Origin: Halalkalibaculum roseum
GTDB taxonomy: Bacteria > Bacteroidota > Rhodothermia > Balneolales > Balneolaceae
Reading direction: 5' to 3'
DNA: 64,000 nucleotides
Assembly (NCBI RefSeq): GCF_011059145.1
Contig: NZ_JAALLT010000001.1
Coordinates: 837,121 to 901,120 of the forward strand
The translations under genes were made by a program, and so were the position numbers. Shown here piece after piece: positions 1 through 9,019 of the stretch (its first letter is position 1; each line of letters starts with the position of its first letter). Under the pieces are notes generated by a model that searched no databases, was not told where the DNA came from, and was given only the letters and a program-made list of their open reading frames with translations.

Positions 1-2
1 TG

Positions 3-536
3 ACCAGCATAGGTACTACGCGGGGGAGTGTTGCTTACCTGATCAACACCCTGCTGCATATTGCCGGCAAGCTGGATGAAGAACTCCCGGCAATGAACAG
101 GAAAGAAAAAGATATTGTAGAGAAACGGGTCATTTCACTAATGGAGGACGTTCCGCCCCTTCCCGATTTCAGCCATTTTCATTCCTTCTTTCAGGCTGTA
201 AAGGGCGTACCAGGCGGCGATATCAGGCGGGCCTATTTTTTGGCTTACCGGCAGCAAAACTGTGAGTATATCGCTCTCGGTGAATGCCTTGATGTGCTTG
301 AACAGGGACGGGAACTGGTTTCCACAACTTTTGTCATTCCCTATCCGCCCGGATTCCCGGTGCTGGTACCGGGGCAAGTGATCAGCAAGGAAATTATCCG
401 GTTTCTGCTTGTACTGGATGTGAAAGAAATTCACGGCTACCGGCCTGAACTCGGGCTCAAAGTTTTCAGAGAACAGGTGCTGAGTACAAACGAAACCGTT
501 ACAGCTCCCGCTGCAGTAGAGACACAGGCCGGGTAA
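3..536 (+). CDS. Orn/Lys/Arg decarboxylase, C-terminal part (5' end outside window)
   Basis: The frame is open from the first bases of the window, so the gene begins upstream and only about 177 C-terminal residues are seen. The segment carries the hallmark C-terminal stretch of PLP-dependent basic amino-acid decarboxylases (PYPPGFPVLVPGQ, followed by an 'EIHGY' element), and an upstream helix with TTRGSVAYLI resembles the same family. The family converts ornithine, lysine or arginine to putrescine, cadaverine or agmatine in the cytoplasm. The substrate cannot be told because the PLP lysine and active site lie outside the window. The next gene starts 40 bp downstream on the same strand, and an ATP-grasp enzyme plus a semialdehyde dehydrogenase follow, which fits polyamine or GABA metabolism (inference). 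Confidence 0.85.
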   Translation, partial: TSIGTTRGSVAYLINTLLHIAGKLDEELPAMNRKEKDIVEKRVISLMEDVPPLPDFSHFHSFFQAVKGVPGGDIRRAYFLAYRQQNCEYIALGECLDVLEQGRELVSTTFVIPYPPGFPVLVPGQVISKEIIRFLLVLDVKEIHGYRPELGLKVFREQVLSTNETVTAPAAVETQAG

Positions 537-576
537 GGGACGGGACCACAACAATTTTAATTTAATTTCAATAACC

Positions 577-2064
577 ATGGCTACTACGACAAAAGAAGTA
601 AAAACACTGAAGGGTTTACCTGATATTCGCCGCTTTTTCCACCGTAATGAGGTACCGATCTATTTTATAAGTGCAACCAATTTTAATTTGTTGGGAGCTG
701 ACGAATGGATCAAGAGTTTTAAATTTATCTGTCACATTAACTGTTTTGACGGATGGCATCCGAATGTATTTTCACCTAAGGAGGAGGTGCCGCACGAGGA
801 TTTCGAAAGCATTGAAGATATTAATAACTACCTGCTGGGTCATCCGGAGGTTACCGACTACCTGAAAACCCGAAAAATCAACGGCAAGGCAGGAAAGGCC
901 ATGTTCCTGATGTTTGACGAAAAAACAGAAAAACTGGCCAAAAAACGTGGCCTGGAGGTCTGTTTCCCCTCTGCTAAAATGCGTACTTCCATGGACAACA
1001 AAGTGAACACGAACCGTATTGCTGAAAAAGCAGGTGTACCCTGCGTACCCTATGTGCTATCAAAAGTAAATGATTACGAGCAATTGCGGAAAGTTTCTAA
1101 GAAGCTTGGTGAGGACCTGGTTATACAAACGCCCTTTGGTGATTCCGGACACACTACCTTCTTTATTTCCGACAGCAAGGATTTTGAAAAGCACCGGGAA
1201 GAGATCGTTGAAGAGAAGGAGGTGAAAATCATGAAGCGAATCAATTGCCGGGGATCGGCCATCGAAGCATGCGTCACCCGTCATGGTACGATTGTAGCAC
1301 CGCTGATGACCGAAATGGTCGGTTTCCCGGAACTCACCCCATATAAAGGCGGCTGGTGCGGTAATGAAATATATGCCGATGCTTTCACTCCATCCATTCG
1401 CCGGAAAGCACGCCAATATACAAAATTACTCGGCGACCAGCTGAGGAAAGAGGGTTATAAGGGATATTTTGAATTGGATTTCCTGATCGACCAAGACAAC
1501 GGCAGGGTGTATCTCGGGGAACTTAATCCACGGGTTACAGGGGCCAGTTCCATAACCAATCACGCTGTATTTGCCCTGGCTGATGCACCGTTATTCATGT
1601 TTCACCTTCTCGAGTGGATGGATGTACCTTATGAGTTGAGTATCAAATCAATCAACGACCGGTGGGCACGTCCTGAAAATATCGACAGCTGGAGCCAGCT
1701 TATAATCAAACATACCAAAGATAGTGTCGAATATATTTCAGAGGCACCCTCTTCGGGAATCTGGAAGCAACGAAAAGACGGTTCCATCACCTTCGACCGT
1801 ATGGATTCTCACAGGCGTGCTGTTGAATCAGAAAAAGAAGCGTTCTTTTTACGCATTGCCGAAAAAGGTAAGTACTTATATGAAGGAGCCGATATGGGTA
1901 TCCTGGTAATGAGAGGCCGCTTGATGACCGATGATTTCACATTAACGGATCGTGCGAAAAAATGGATCAGTGCAATTCATGATCATTACATTACGGAAAT
2001 ACCCGATGAAACCGAAGAGTTGGATGAAATAACGTCCGACCTTACAGGGTTTAAGCTGGTATAA
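577..2064 (+). CDS. ATP-grasp ligase of unknown substrate (biotin-carboxylase-like)
   Basis: A 495-residue protein with an ATP-grasp fold at roughly residues 130-340. The nucleotide-binding part is around LVIQTPFGDSGHTTF (about 181-195), and the Mg-binding signature is GELNPRVTG with E315 and N317. The first ~110 residues form a pre-ATP-grasp domain, and the last ~150 residues are an extra domain with an acidic tail. ATP-grasp enzymes join a carboxylate to an amine, thiol or similar through an acyl-phosphate. It lacks the biotin carboxyl carrier and the biotin-carboxylase C domain, so a carboxylase role is doubtful even though such proteins are often labelled that way. Sitting 40 bp after a basic amino-acid decarboxylase, it may act on an amino acid or polyamine (inference). 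Confidence 0.75.
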   Translation: MATTTKEVKTLKGLPDIRRFFHRNEVPIYFISATNFNLLGADEWIKSFKFICHINCFDGWHPNVFSPKEEVPHEDFESIEDINNYLLGHPEVTDYLKTRKINGKAGKAMFLMFDEKTEKLAKKRGLEVCFPSAKMRTSMDNKVNTNRIAEKAGVPCVPYVLSKVNDYEQLRKVSKKLGEDLVIQTPFGDSGHTTFFISDSKDFEKHREEIVEEKEVKIMKRINCRGSAIEACVTRHGTIVAPLMTEMVGFPELTPYKGGWCGNEIYADAFTPSIRRKARQYTKLLGDQLRKEGYKGYFELDFLIDQDNGRVYLGELNPRVTGASSITNHAVFALADAPLFMFHLLEWMDVPYELSIKSINDRWARPENIDSWSQLIIKHTKDSVEYISEAPSSGIWKQRKDGSITFDRMDSHRRAVESEKEAFFLRIAEKGKYLYEGADMGILVMRGRLMTDDFTLTDRAKKWISAIHDHYITEIPDETEELDEITSDLTGFKLV

Positions 2065-2108
2065 TTCCATTTCAAATTGTTATTAGCATTTCACAAAAAA
2101 GTCATTAT

Positions 2109-3485
2109 ATGAAAGAACCTAAGCAGGCCTTATTTAAAAGCATAAATCCCTACAATGGAAAGGAAATTGCAAGCTACACCGAGCAGACCGAAGAAGAGGT
2201 AATAGGTATTCTGGAAAAGTCACAGGAAGCTTTTGGTACCTGGCCTAAGGTATCGATTCCGGAACGCGAAACATTACTTCGAAAAGCGGCCAATTTGCTA
2301 AGGAAAAATGTGGATAAATATGCCCGCACCATGACGCTTGAAATGGGGAAACCGATCGGTGAATCCAGGGCGGAAATTATCAAATGCGCTTGGGTTTGTG
2401 AATTTTATGCCGAAAATGCGGCGCGTTTTCTTGCTGATGAGATTATTGAAAGCGATGCCGCCGAGAGTTTTGTGAGTCACGACCCAATAGGGCCCGTGCT
2501 GGCTATCATGCCCTGGAATTTTCCTTTCTGGCAGGTATTTCGTTTTGCGGCTCCGACACTGATGGCAGGAAATACCGCCCTGTTGAAACATGCTCCAAAT
2601 GTGTTCGGCTGTGCCACACATATTGAAGAATTGCTGAGGGAGGCCGGTTTCCCGGATGGCGTTTTCCAAAATCTTATGGTCCATCATGACAGAACCGAAG
2701 AGATCATTGCCGGTGATATCGTTCGGGCGGTAACGCTAACGGGCAGCGAACGGGCAGGGCGGGCAGTGGGCAGCCTTGCGGGGAAGTACCTGAAAAAGTC
2801 AGTGCTGGAGCTTGGCGGTAACAATGCCTTCATAGTCTGGGAGGATGCCGATATGAAACAGGCGGTGCAAACAGGAGTGAGGGCAAGAATGCTAAACAGC
2901 GGGCAGAGCTGTATTGCCGCTAAGCGATTTATAGTCGTCGGAAAAGCGTATGACAAATTTGTCCCGGATTTTTTAGAGCAAATAGCCTCTCTTAAAGATG
3001 GAGATCCATTGGATGAATCTACGGAAATGGGACCATTGGCTCGTGAGGACCTTGCCGAGCAGCTGCAGGAACAGGTCAACAAGTCGCTTGCCCGGGGAGC
3101 CGAACTTTTAACAGGCGGCGGCAGGCGGGGGGCATTTCACGAACCGACGGTGCTCACCAATGTACAACCGGGCATGCCCGCTTTCGATGAGGAGACATTC
3201 GGCCCTCTGGCAGCCATCATAAAGGCCAAAGACAAAGAAGAGGCATTTGAGCTGGCATCCCTCTCCAGGTATGGGCTCGGAACTACGCTCTTTACCAAAG
3301 ATATTGAAGAAGCCCGGAAAAGCATCAGCAAAATTCCGGACGGCGCGTTTTTTATAAATGAACTCGTAAAGTCAGATCCTCGCCTGCCTTTCGGGGGAAC
3401 CAAACATTCAGGCTACGGTCGCGAGCTTTCACGAGACGGGATTCTGGAATTTGTGAACAAAAAAACGGTGTATGTAAATACCTGA
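2109..3485 (+). CDS. NAD(P)-dependent succinate-semialdehyde dehydrogenase (Sad/YneI type)
   Basis: A 458-residue aldehyde dehydrogenase. Visible motifs are MPWNFPF (134-140), the LELGGNNAF block with general base E234, and NSGQSC with catalytic C268. The cofactor-binding region has LLKHAPNVFGCA, and the short length (about 460) matches the Sad/YneI subgroup of succinate-semialdehyde dehydrogenases more than the longer GabD. The reaction would be oxidation of succinate semialdehyde (or a related aldehyde) to succinate, the end of GABA/putrescine breakdown. It follows the ATP-grasp gene by 44 bp on the same strand, so an operon with the upstream decarboxylase is likely. The exact aldehyde is inferred. 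Confidence 0.85.
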   Translation: MKEPKQALFKSINPYNGKEIASYTEQTEEEVIGILEKSQEAFGTWPKVSIPERETLLRKAANLLRKNVDKYARTMTLEMGKPIGESRAEIIKCAWVCEFYAENAARFLADEIIESDAAESFVSHDPIGPVLAIMPWNFPFWQVFRFAAPTLMAGNTALLKHAPNVFGCATHIEELLREAGFPDGVFQNLMVHHDRTEEIIAGDIVRAVTLTGSERAGRAVGSLAGKYLKKSVLELGGNNAFIVWEDADMKQAVQTGVRARMLNSGQSCIAAKRFIVVGKAYDKFVPDFLEQIASLKDGDPLDESTEMGPLAREDLAEQLQEQVNKSLARGAELLTGGGRRGAFHEPTVLTNVQPGMPAFDEETFGPLAAIIKAKDKEEAFELASLSRYGLGTTLFTKDIEEARKSISKIPDGAFFINELVKSDPRLPFGGTKHSGYGRELSRDGILEFVNKKTVYVNT

Positions 3486-4060
3486 TGTTAGAAATGGGAG
3501 ATAACACACGTAAGTTTTACAATGCAACTAATCACTGATTGCAAGGCTTTGAATGCCGGCCGGATTAAACCATAGCCAATAATCTTATTTGGTCATTGGG
3601 ACATTTGGGTATGAAATTTTGCAATGATCAGATATTTGGAGTTTATCGAAAGTGATTTTAATTCATTTTTACCTGACTTCGATATTTTAAGTCGGAGATC
3701 TGATCCGGTTCTATAGGAATTATTCCGGACTGCCTGTACATGAAACGTTATGTGGACTGCCGGAGCCTGCCTCTGCCGGGAGTATATTATTTGCATATAG
3801 CAGCCTAAGGTATAATTTGTCGGTGCTGCAACTACCCCGTAGCAAATTTCAAGAATTCCTGCTATTCAACATAATTACCGTACATCTGGAAAGGGAAAAG
3901 TCAAAAATCTGTAATTTGTGTAAGATTATTTCCATAAGTGTGTAACGTATCTTCTCAAGAATTTCGTGACCTTTGTTACGTAATACCGACCGAAAAGAAA
4001 AGTGTAACAAAATCGGCAATCAAAGATCCGAACTTTTCAACAATGCGGTAATCATTAAAA
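3486..4060 (+). other. 575-bp gap with no convincing gene
   Basis: AT-rich stretch between the dehydrogenase and the cupin gene. Short frames are present on both strands, but none has family character. The only one worth naming is a 30-codon plus-strand frame at 3624-3716 (start MIRYLEFIESDF), protein-like in composition but without a clear ribosome site. No tRNA, strong terminator or long repeat was recognised. The promoter of the cupin mini-cluster presumably lies near the right end. Confidence 0.4.
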
Positions 4061-4426
4061 ATGATTGTAAAAATGAAAGAAGAACAATTAGAGCTTGAAA
4101 AATCGAAAGCAATGATCGTTGTCGAAATCATTGAGTATGTCCCTGATTCGGTGGTGATTAAGACAATCATTAAAAAATCGACCGGAAATATCAATGCCGT
4201 CTCTTTTGACACCGGGGAGAAATTGGAAGAGAAAACCTCTCCATTCGATAAATTCATTCAGATTATTGACGGAAAAGCAGAGGTGATCATTGACGGAGTA
4301 AGCAAGCCTCTGGAGACCGGAGAATCGATCATTATCCCGGCTCATGCCCCTAATTCATTTAAAGCGAACGACCGGTTTAAAATGATATCCACAATAATCA
4401 AAAGCGGATATGAGGAGGTAAGTTAA
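4061..4426 (+). CDS. Small cupin-domain protein
   Basis: A 121-residue protein. Residues ~45-110 form a cupin barrel: a core with KFIQIIDGKAEVIIDG and then GESIIIPAHAPNSFKA, typical of the second cupin motif with a histidine in PAHAPN. The first motif is degenerate and lacks the usual HxH, so metal binding is uncertain. A second ATG at 4073 is an alternative start. The stop codon overlaps the start of the next gene by one base (TAATG), so the two are translationally coupled, and an AraC-type regulator follows. A small-ligand sensing or binding role in that group is inferred only from context. Confidence 0.75.
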   Translation: MIVKMKEEQLELEKSKAMIVVEIIEYVPDSVVIKTIIKKSTGNINAVSFDTGEKLEEKTSPFDKFIQIIDGKAEVIIDGVSKPLETGESIIIPAHAPNSFKANDRFKMISTIIKSGYEEVS

Positions 4427-4782
4427 TGATGCCGGAACCGACTTTAGAGACTTTGGAAAATACACTTGCAGATATAAACCAAATTGATCCTGCGAAAGGC
4501 CGTAGCATCATGACAACCTACGACAAATTCACTGATGACTTCCGACAGGTAATCAAGTTTAAACAGATTGGTTTGATTATGGAAAAAGCCGGTCAATATT
4601 ATTTCAATAAGAAAGAGATACTTGAAATGAATTTACTGTTCACTGCATATTGCAAAATAAAAGCAAGTAATTTAAGCAATGAAGATTTGAAGGCTTCAAC
4701 CCTGGACGATTATACCTCGGGAAATACCCTGACATTAGAAGGGATAGAACAACGTCTCATGGCACTTGGATGGATGGGTTAG
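4426..4782 (+). CDS. Hypothetical protein coupled to the cupin gene
   Basis: A 118-residue soluble protein that I do not recognise. It is predicted all-helical, with no signal peptide or membrane segment. It contains a conserved-looking central part (FTDDFRQVIKFKQIGLIMEKAG), and its C-terminus ends in a glycine-rich LGWMG. The start codon shares a base with the cupin stop, which strongly supports it being a real gene and part of the same transcript. An AraC-type regulator starts about 180 bp downstream on the same strand. Function unknown. Confidence 0.6.
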   Translation: MMPEPTLETLENTLADINQIDPAKGRSIMTTYDKFTDDFRQVIKFKQIGLIMEKAGQYYFNKKEILEMNLLFTAYCKIKASNLSNEDLKASTLDDYTSGNTLTLEGIEQRLMALGWMG

Positions 4783-4964
4783 TACCATGCCAATACAAAA
4801 TTTAAAATTTAGAAATGAAGAGAGCGAAGGCAGAGGTAGGGAGCCCTGCTTAGCAGTAATCATGGGAAGACAGGTTATGAGTGAGAGCGTACCTGTTTTC
4901 CCATTTTATTTTTTATATTGTTTCGGCAAATCAGTTAAGAAAAGTGACGTTCAATAGGTTAACT

Positions 4965-5534
4965 ATGGTAGCTACAAAACGCTATGTAAAATACATGGTG
5001 AGTCTTAGGTGCAAAATGATACTAAAAGAGGAGCTCGGTAAAGCCGGCATTAAGTACTCCATTTCACCGCATGGTGCCGTAGAGTTTCATGACGGAACCA
5101 CTCAGGCGCAACTTGATCGCCTGAATAATAATCTGTTAAAATCAGGCTTAGAATTGTTGGATGAAAATGACAGTATGCTTATTGATCGCATCATTACTAC
5201 GATCATCGAAGTGGTCCATTATTCCGATCAGCTGCCAAACCTGAGTTTTGAAGATATCATTGGTAGAAACCTGCAATCGGGAAGTGAATCGATATTAAAG
5301 ATCTTTTCTGATGTAAAAGGGATCTCCGTTATGCAATTTATTATTATCCAAAAAATTGAGCGTATCAAGGAGTATCTGCTGTATGATGATTTATCATTGT
5401 TGGCAATAGCTGAAAAACTTCGCTACAAAAACGAACACTACTTAACGGCTCAATTCAAAAAACATACCGGACTGTCTCCGGGCTATTTTAAGGATTTAAA
5501 GGCAGAACGCATGAGTAATTTACCCCAGACATAG
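4965..5534 (+). CDS. AraC-type helix-turn-helix regulator
   Basis: About 189 residues from the chosen ATG at 4965. A longer in-frame start at 4881 exists, but residues before MVATKRYVKYMVSLRCKM look like untranslated sequence, and the MVSLRCK segment is the usual N-terminus of this family in Bacteroidota-like genomes. The C-terminal ~90 residues carry the AraC DNA-binding domain, with two helix-turn-helix units: one around LSLLAIAEKLRYKNEHYLTAQFK, then HTGLSPGYFK. The N-terminal part is not the sugar-binding cupin of classic AraC. It probably regulates its neighbours: the cupin pair upstream and/or the FNT channel downstream. Confidence 0.8.
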   Translation: MVATKRYVKYMVSLRCKMILKEELGKAGIKYSISPHGAVEFHDGTTQAQLDRLNNNLLKSGLELLDENDSMLIDRIITTIIEVVHYSDQLPNLSFEDIIGRNLQSGSESILKIFSDVKGISVMQFIIIQKIERIKEYLLYDDLSLLAIAEKLRYKNEHYLTAQFKKHTGLSPGYFKDLKAERMSNLPQT

Positions 5535-5855
5535 TGCATCTGTTCCTTGGGCCATAAAAATAATACTATTGACTAAAGCCCATGAATTTCCCCAATATCT
5601 TTAATCAGGAAAAATAACCCTTCCTAATTATCGATCACACGTTCTCAATTTATCACGATCCTTTACAATTTTCGATAATCCCTTTCTTTGGAAGTGATGG
5701 ATTCTGAAAGGAAAACCCTTCTCTTGAATTTTGAGAAATAGGAATAATGAGTACTGAAATTACTGTCTGGGGAAAAATCTGATTATCCAAACCCCGAACA
5801 ATCCCGGCGAAATTTATATGATCGTTTCAACAAATTTCTATGAAAGAAAAACAGA
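5535..5855 (+). other. 321-bp gap upstream of the FNT channel gene
   Basis: AT-rich intergenic stretch. It probably contains the promoter of the channel gene, but no box could be assigned with confidence. A plus-strand frame beginning at 5818 overlaps the channel gene in another frame and is treated as a shadow. No RNA gene or repeat was seen. Confidence 0.4.
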
Positions 5856-6710
5856 ATGGAAACAGATAAAACCGCACAGTCACCCGAGCAACAAATACTT
5901 AAAGAAAAAGCAAAGGGTTCCAAGAATACCAAAAACTATAACGACATCATCAGTACCGTTCTGCATGAAGGCGAGACCATGTTCGGTCTTCAGAACAAAA
6001 CCGTATTTTTGAGCTCCATTATCGCCGGTCTGGAAATCGGGTTCAGTTATCTTTTGATTTGTTCCGTGTACTTTTTTTTTAACGGCACATTACCGGAAGG
6101 AACAATATTTAAGCTGTTCAGTATCGTCTATCCGGTTGGATTTATCATGGTAATAGTCGGAAAGTCAGCTTTATTTACAGAACAGACATCCATTGTAGCT
6201 CTTCCTGTACTGAATGGTCAACGCAGCATCCTGAACCTGCTTCGTATCTGGTCTACCGTCATCTTGGGTAATATTATCGGAGGTATCATTTTTGTTCTTT
6301 TTATAAGCTATTTGGGTCCAAAGTTAACCCTGTTCACTCACGATACAATGAGTAAAATTGGAGAACATATCCTTAACTATGACAGTCTGGTCATCTTTTT
6401 AAGTGCTGTTACAGCAGGCTGGCTGATGGGGCTTTTGACCTGGTTGTTGAGTTCTATCGTTAATTCCATTACCAGGCTTGTACTGATATTTATGATAACC
6501 GCCATCATTGGGTTGGGGGGATTTCATCACAGTATTGTCGGTAATATTGAGGTTTTTGGTGCATGGCTCTATTCTGATTCTATTTCATTTCTCGATTATA
6601 TTAAGTTTCTGGGCCTGACATTGAGTGGTAACGGAGTGGGTGGGGCTGTGGTTGTAGCTTTGTTTAAATATCGAGTATTTCAGTCTAATTATGCGGAAGG
6701 CTCAATCTAA
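5856..6710 (+). CDS. Formate/nitrite transporter (FNT) family channel, YfdC-like
   Basis: A 284-residue integral membrane protein. After a ~35-residue soluble N-terminus come six hydrophobic segments, with the FNT duplicated pattern: ALFTEQTSIVALPVLNG between TM2 and TM3, and GLGGFHHSIVGNIEVF between TM5 and TM6. The FHHSIVGN stretch matches the second FNT signature (central pore histidine). The 'FTEQTSIVALPVLN' form is that of the YfdC subgroup rather than FocA/NirC, so the transported anion is not known. It stands alone, just downstream of an AraC-type regulator and convergent with the pyruvate-kinase-like gene. Confidence 0.85.
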   Translation: METDKTAQSPEQQILKEKAKGSKNTKNYNDIISTVLHEGETMFGLQNKTVFLSSIIAGLEIGFSYLLICSVYFFFNGTLPEGTIFKLFSIVYPVGFIMVIVGKSALFTEQTSIVALPVLNGQRSILNLLRIWSTVILGNIIGGIIFVLFISYLGPKLTLFTHDTMSKIGEHILNYDSLVIFLSAVTAGWLMGLLTWLLSSIVNSITRLVLIFMITAIIGLGGFHHSIVGNIEVFGAWLYSDSISFLDYIKFLGLTLSGNGVGGAVVVALFKYRVFQSNYAEGSI

Positions 6711-6906
6711 CCGGATTTCAAAAATTTTCTGCGCATCAGTTCCTTACAAAGAAATCGGCTGCACTAGTATAGATTATCAGAGTTCGACGCAGTAGAAGCC
6801 AAATAAATATATCAGAAAACGAATATCAGGTGATGGCATAATTATAACCTGCACCGGACTATCTCGCAGAAACTTTGAGACACTAAGAATGCACGTATGA
6901 TTTTAA

Positions 6907-7111
6907 TTACGTCTCTTCACCGGTGACACTTAAAGTTGGTACATCAGTGGGTACCTGATAGGTAAATTTCAGCCATAGTTGTCTTTATTCCCAATTCTGA
7001 AGTACACTCATTAATTATTGCGTGGTAACTTTTACCAAGAACGGTCTGAAACCAACTAAAAAAATCAGATGAAGGGGTATTTTCTAGAATGACTTCCTCG
7101 AATACAATTGG
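6907..7111 (-). pseudogene. Possible decayed, frameshifted coding remnant after the pyruvate-kinase-like gene
   Basis: Reading the minus strand on past the stop of the neighbouring gene, the same frame stays open for 55 codons (7111 down to 6944). The peptide is protein-like, with pieces such as SWFQTVLGKSYHAIINE and SELGIKTTMAEI. A second frame overlapping its end continues with KFTYQVPTDVPTLS and TGEET and stops at 6907. The pair looks like one small reading frame broken by a frameshift, with no good start codon. The remaining 6711-6906 shows nothing. Tentative: it rests only on reading the sequence by eye. Confidence 0.3.
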
Positions 7112-9019
7112 TTAATATCTTTTTATTGAAGTGAATTCACGGGCCAGTCGCAACTCGCGTAACATGGAACTCTTTTTGATCTGGTGTGCTTGCATACGAC
7201 TTAGTATATCATCTAATGTACGAACAGCATTAAGAATATAGGGTCCCTTGTTTAGCATCACACATTCCGCTCGGTGCCCCATAGCGGCATCCGTAATCTC
7301 GGCCCGAGATGGAGTACCTTTCTTAGCCACAGACTCCAGTACTTGCGTAGCCCAAATAACGGGGACATGAGCCGCCTCACATAACCAAAGAATCTCTTCC
7401 TGTACCTCGGCCATTCTCTCAAATCCGCATTCGACTGCCAAATCTCCCCTGGCAATCATTACTCCGAAGCAGTGAGAACGCATTGCTGTCAGTAAAATAG
7501 ACGGCAAATTATGAAATCCCTGTTTTGTTTCAATCTTTAGCATTATAGCAGGTTGTTTATCACCATATTTTTCAAGTCGATCTTGAAGCATCTCCACATC
7601 CCTTGCACTGTTTACAAAAGATAATCCTACAACATCCGCGTATTCAGCTATAAAATCTAAATAGTTAAGATCGTCAACTGTTAGTGAGGGCAAACTTATA
7701 TAACTGTCCGGAAGATTTATACCTTTATCCCCTCTTAGTTTTCGACCCTTTTCACGTGATTGTTTAATTCTGATAATGATCTCTTCGTCTTCAATTCTAT
7801 CAATAACTCCCCCTATCTTTCCGTCGTTGAACCAAATCATTTCACCGACTTCCACATGATCTAAAGCCTCAGGCAGAGTGCAGCCGATTTTGGCAGGGGC
7901 CAATTCTATACCTACATCATCATATATAGCGGGATGCCCCGGACTTTGATTTCGTGTCAAAATAAGCTGATCACCGGGCTTTAGGATAATCGGAATTTCA
8001 GAGTGCGGAATATTCTCTACATGAGTTTGATACTTGTCAGCTTCAGTACCGGATATTCGTAATACTGTTTGAGGTGTAAGATAGAGTGTTTTATTCGTCT
8101 CGACTAAGCAGCCATGATCTTTTGAATCTACTACCGAAAGTACCCTTTTAGACCCCCGGGCATCAATCAGCTTAATTTTATTTCCGACATTCAAATATTG
8201 CAACCATGGATCAGGAACTTGTAACACACATCTTGTACACTTGGGCGAGGGATGAAAATGAGTGATATTTTCAGAAGTCAGCCATATCACAGCGGGTCTA
8301 ATAACACGGCCGATTTCATTACGTACGGGCCTGACTTTAATTACCTGTGGACCGGGATTCAGTGGTCCTGTACGCAACTTTGGGCCCGGCAGCTCCATGA
8401 TTATTCGACACCGCTTTCCAAGCTCTCTTTCAGCTTTTCGCAGGTTTTTTACAATTTTCATCCACACTTCTACATTATCGTGGGCACAGTTTATCCTCAC
8501 ACAATCCATTCCTTCCTGCAAAAGATTATATACTAATCCAAAATTATCCGCTGCTTCACTCGGCATTGTTACCATAACACGAACACCTCTTCCTTCCCTC
8601 GCCGGTCCAAGCAATGATTCAGTGTGTTCCGATAAAAGCTTTTCACCTTTTTTAAATTTGATAGTACTGTTATTTAGAGCGGGTGCCTGTCGCACTTTAC
8701 GCGATAGACCAAACAATACATTGGCTACAGCATCAACCGTAGCCATAACATGAGACTCAGCTCGCCCCAGGGAGGATAACCCCATTGCAGCCAGGCTGAT
8801 TTGTAGTGGGCGAAGATCCTTGCTTCGAAAGGCCAAATAGTGTAATAAATTACGAGCACTTTCCACGTGATTTTCATCGACCTCGTCCAAATAGTATTGA
8901 AAAGTATCAACTGCACCAACTAGCTCTGAACGAAGATCCAATACTTCGAGAAAAATTTTCTCAATTTGATCCGAACTTGGGTATGATGTTGTTTCCGGAC
9001 TTTTCATTTGATAAATCAA
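7112..9019 (-). CDS. Atypical pyruvate kinase homologue with helical N-terminal extension
   Basis: A 635-residue protein. Residues ~1-140 are a helical domain absent from normal pyruvate kinase (~470 residues). The kinase barrel begins near VMVTMPSEAADNFG. RINCAHD (R175) stands for the usual RxNxSHG, MELPGPKLRTG (208-218) for the DxKGPEIRTG element, MLKIETKQGF for the KIE motif, and IARGDLAVE and ATQVLES for later conserved loops. The usual GET(A)xGxYP segment is replaced by NKGPYILNAV, and the allosteric C domain is absent. So it is likely a PEP/ADP-using or related enzyme lacking standard control. An alternative start is M5 (9007). It lies between convergent and divergent single genes. Confidence 0.75.
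   Translation of the reverse strand: MIYQMKSPETTSYPSSDQIEKIFLEVLDLRSELVGAVDTFQYYLDEVDENHVESARNLLHYLAFRSKDLRPLQISLAAMGLSSLGRAESHVMATVDAVANVLFGLSRKVRQAPALNNSTIKFKKGEKLLSEHTESLLGPAREGRGVRVMVTMPSEAADNFGLVYNLLQEGMDCVRINCAHDNVEVWMKIVKNLRKAERELGKRCRIIMELPGPKLRTGPLNPGPQVIKVRPVRNEIGRVIRPAVIWLTSENITHFHPSPKCTRCVLQVPDPWLQYLNVGNKIKLIDARGSKRVLSVVDSKDHGCLVETNKTLYLTPQTVLRISGTEADKYQTHVENIPHSEIPIILKPGDQLILTRNQSPGHPAIYDDVGIELAPAKIGCTLPEALDHVEVGEMIWFNDGKIGGVIDRIEDEEIIIRIKQSREKGRKLRGDKGINLPDSYISLPSLTVDDLNYLDFIAEYADVVGLSFVNSARDVEMLQDRLEKYGDKQPAIMLKIETKQGFHNLPSILLTAMRSHCFGVMIARGDLAVECGFERMAEVQEEILWLCEAAHVPVIWATQVLESVAKKGTPSRAEITDAAMGHRAECVMLNKGPYILNAVRTLDDILSRMQAHQIKKSSMLRELRLAREFTSIKRY

Noticed and set aside
138..578. 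146-residue minus-strand frame opposite the decarboxylase tail
   Set aside because: The plus strand has an unmistakable decarboxylase motif, so this is a shadow.
3593..3796. 67-residue minus-strand frame in the first large gap
   Set aside because: No family character, no ribosome site, AT-rich composition.
8262..8753. 163-residue plus-strand frame inside the pyruvate-kinase-like gene
   Set aside because: Antisense shadow of a clear coding gene with family motifs on the minus strand.
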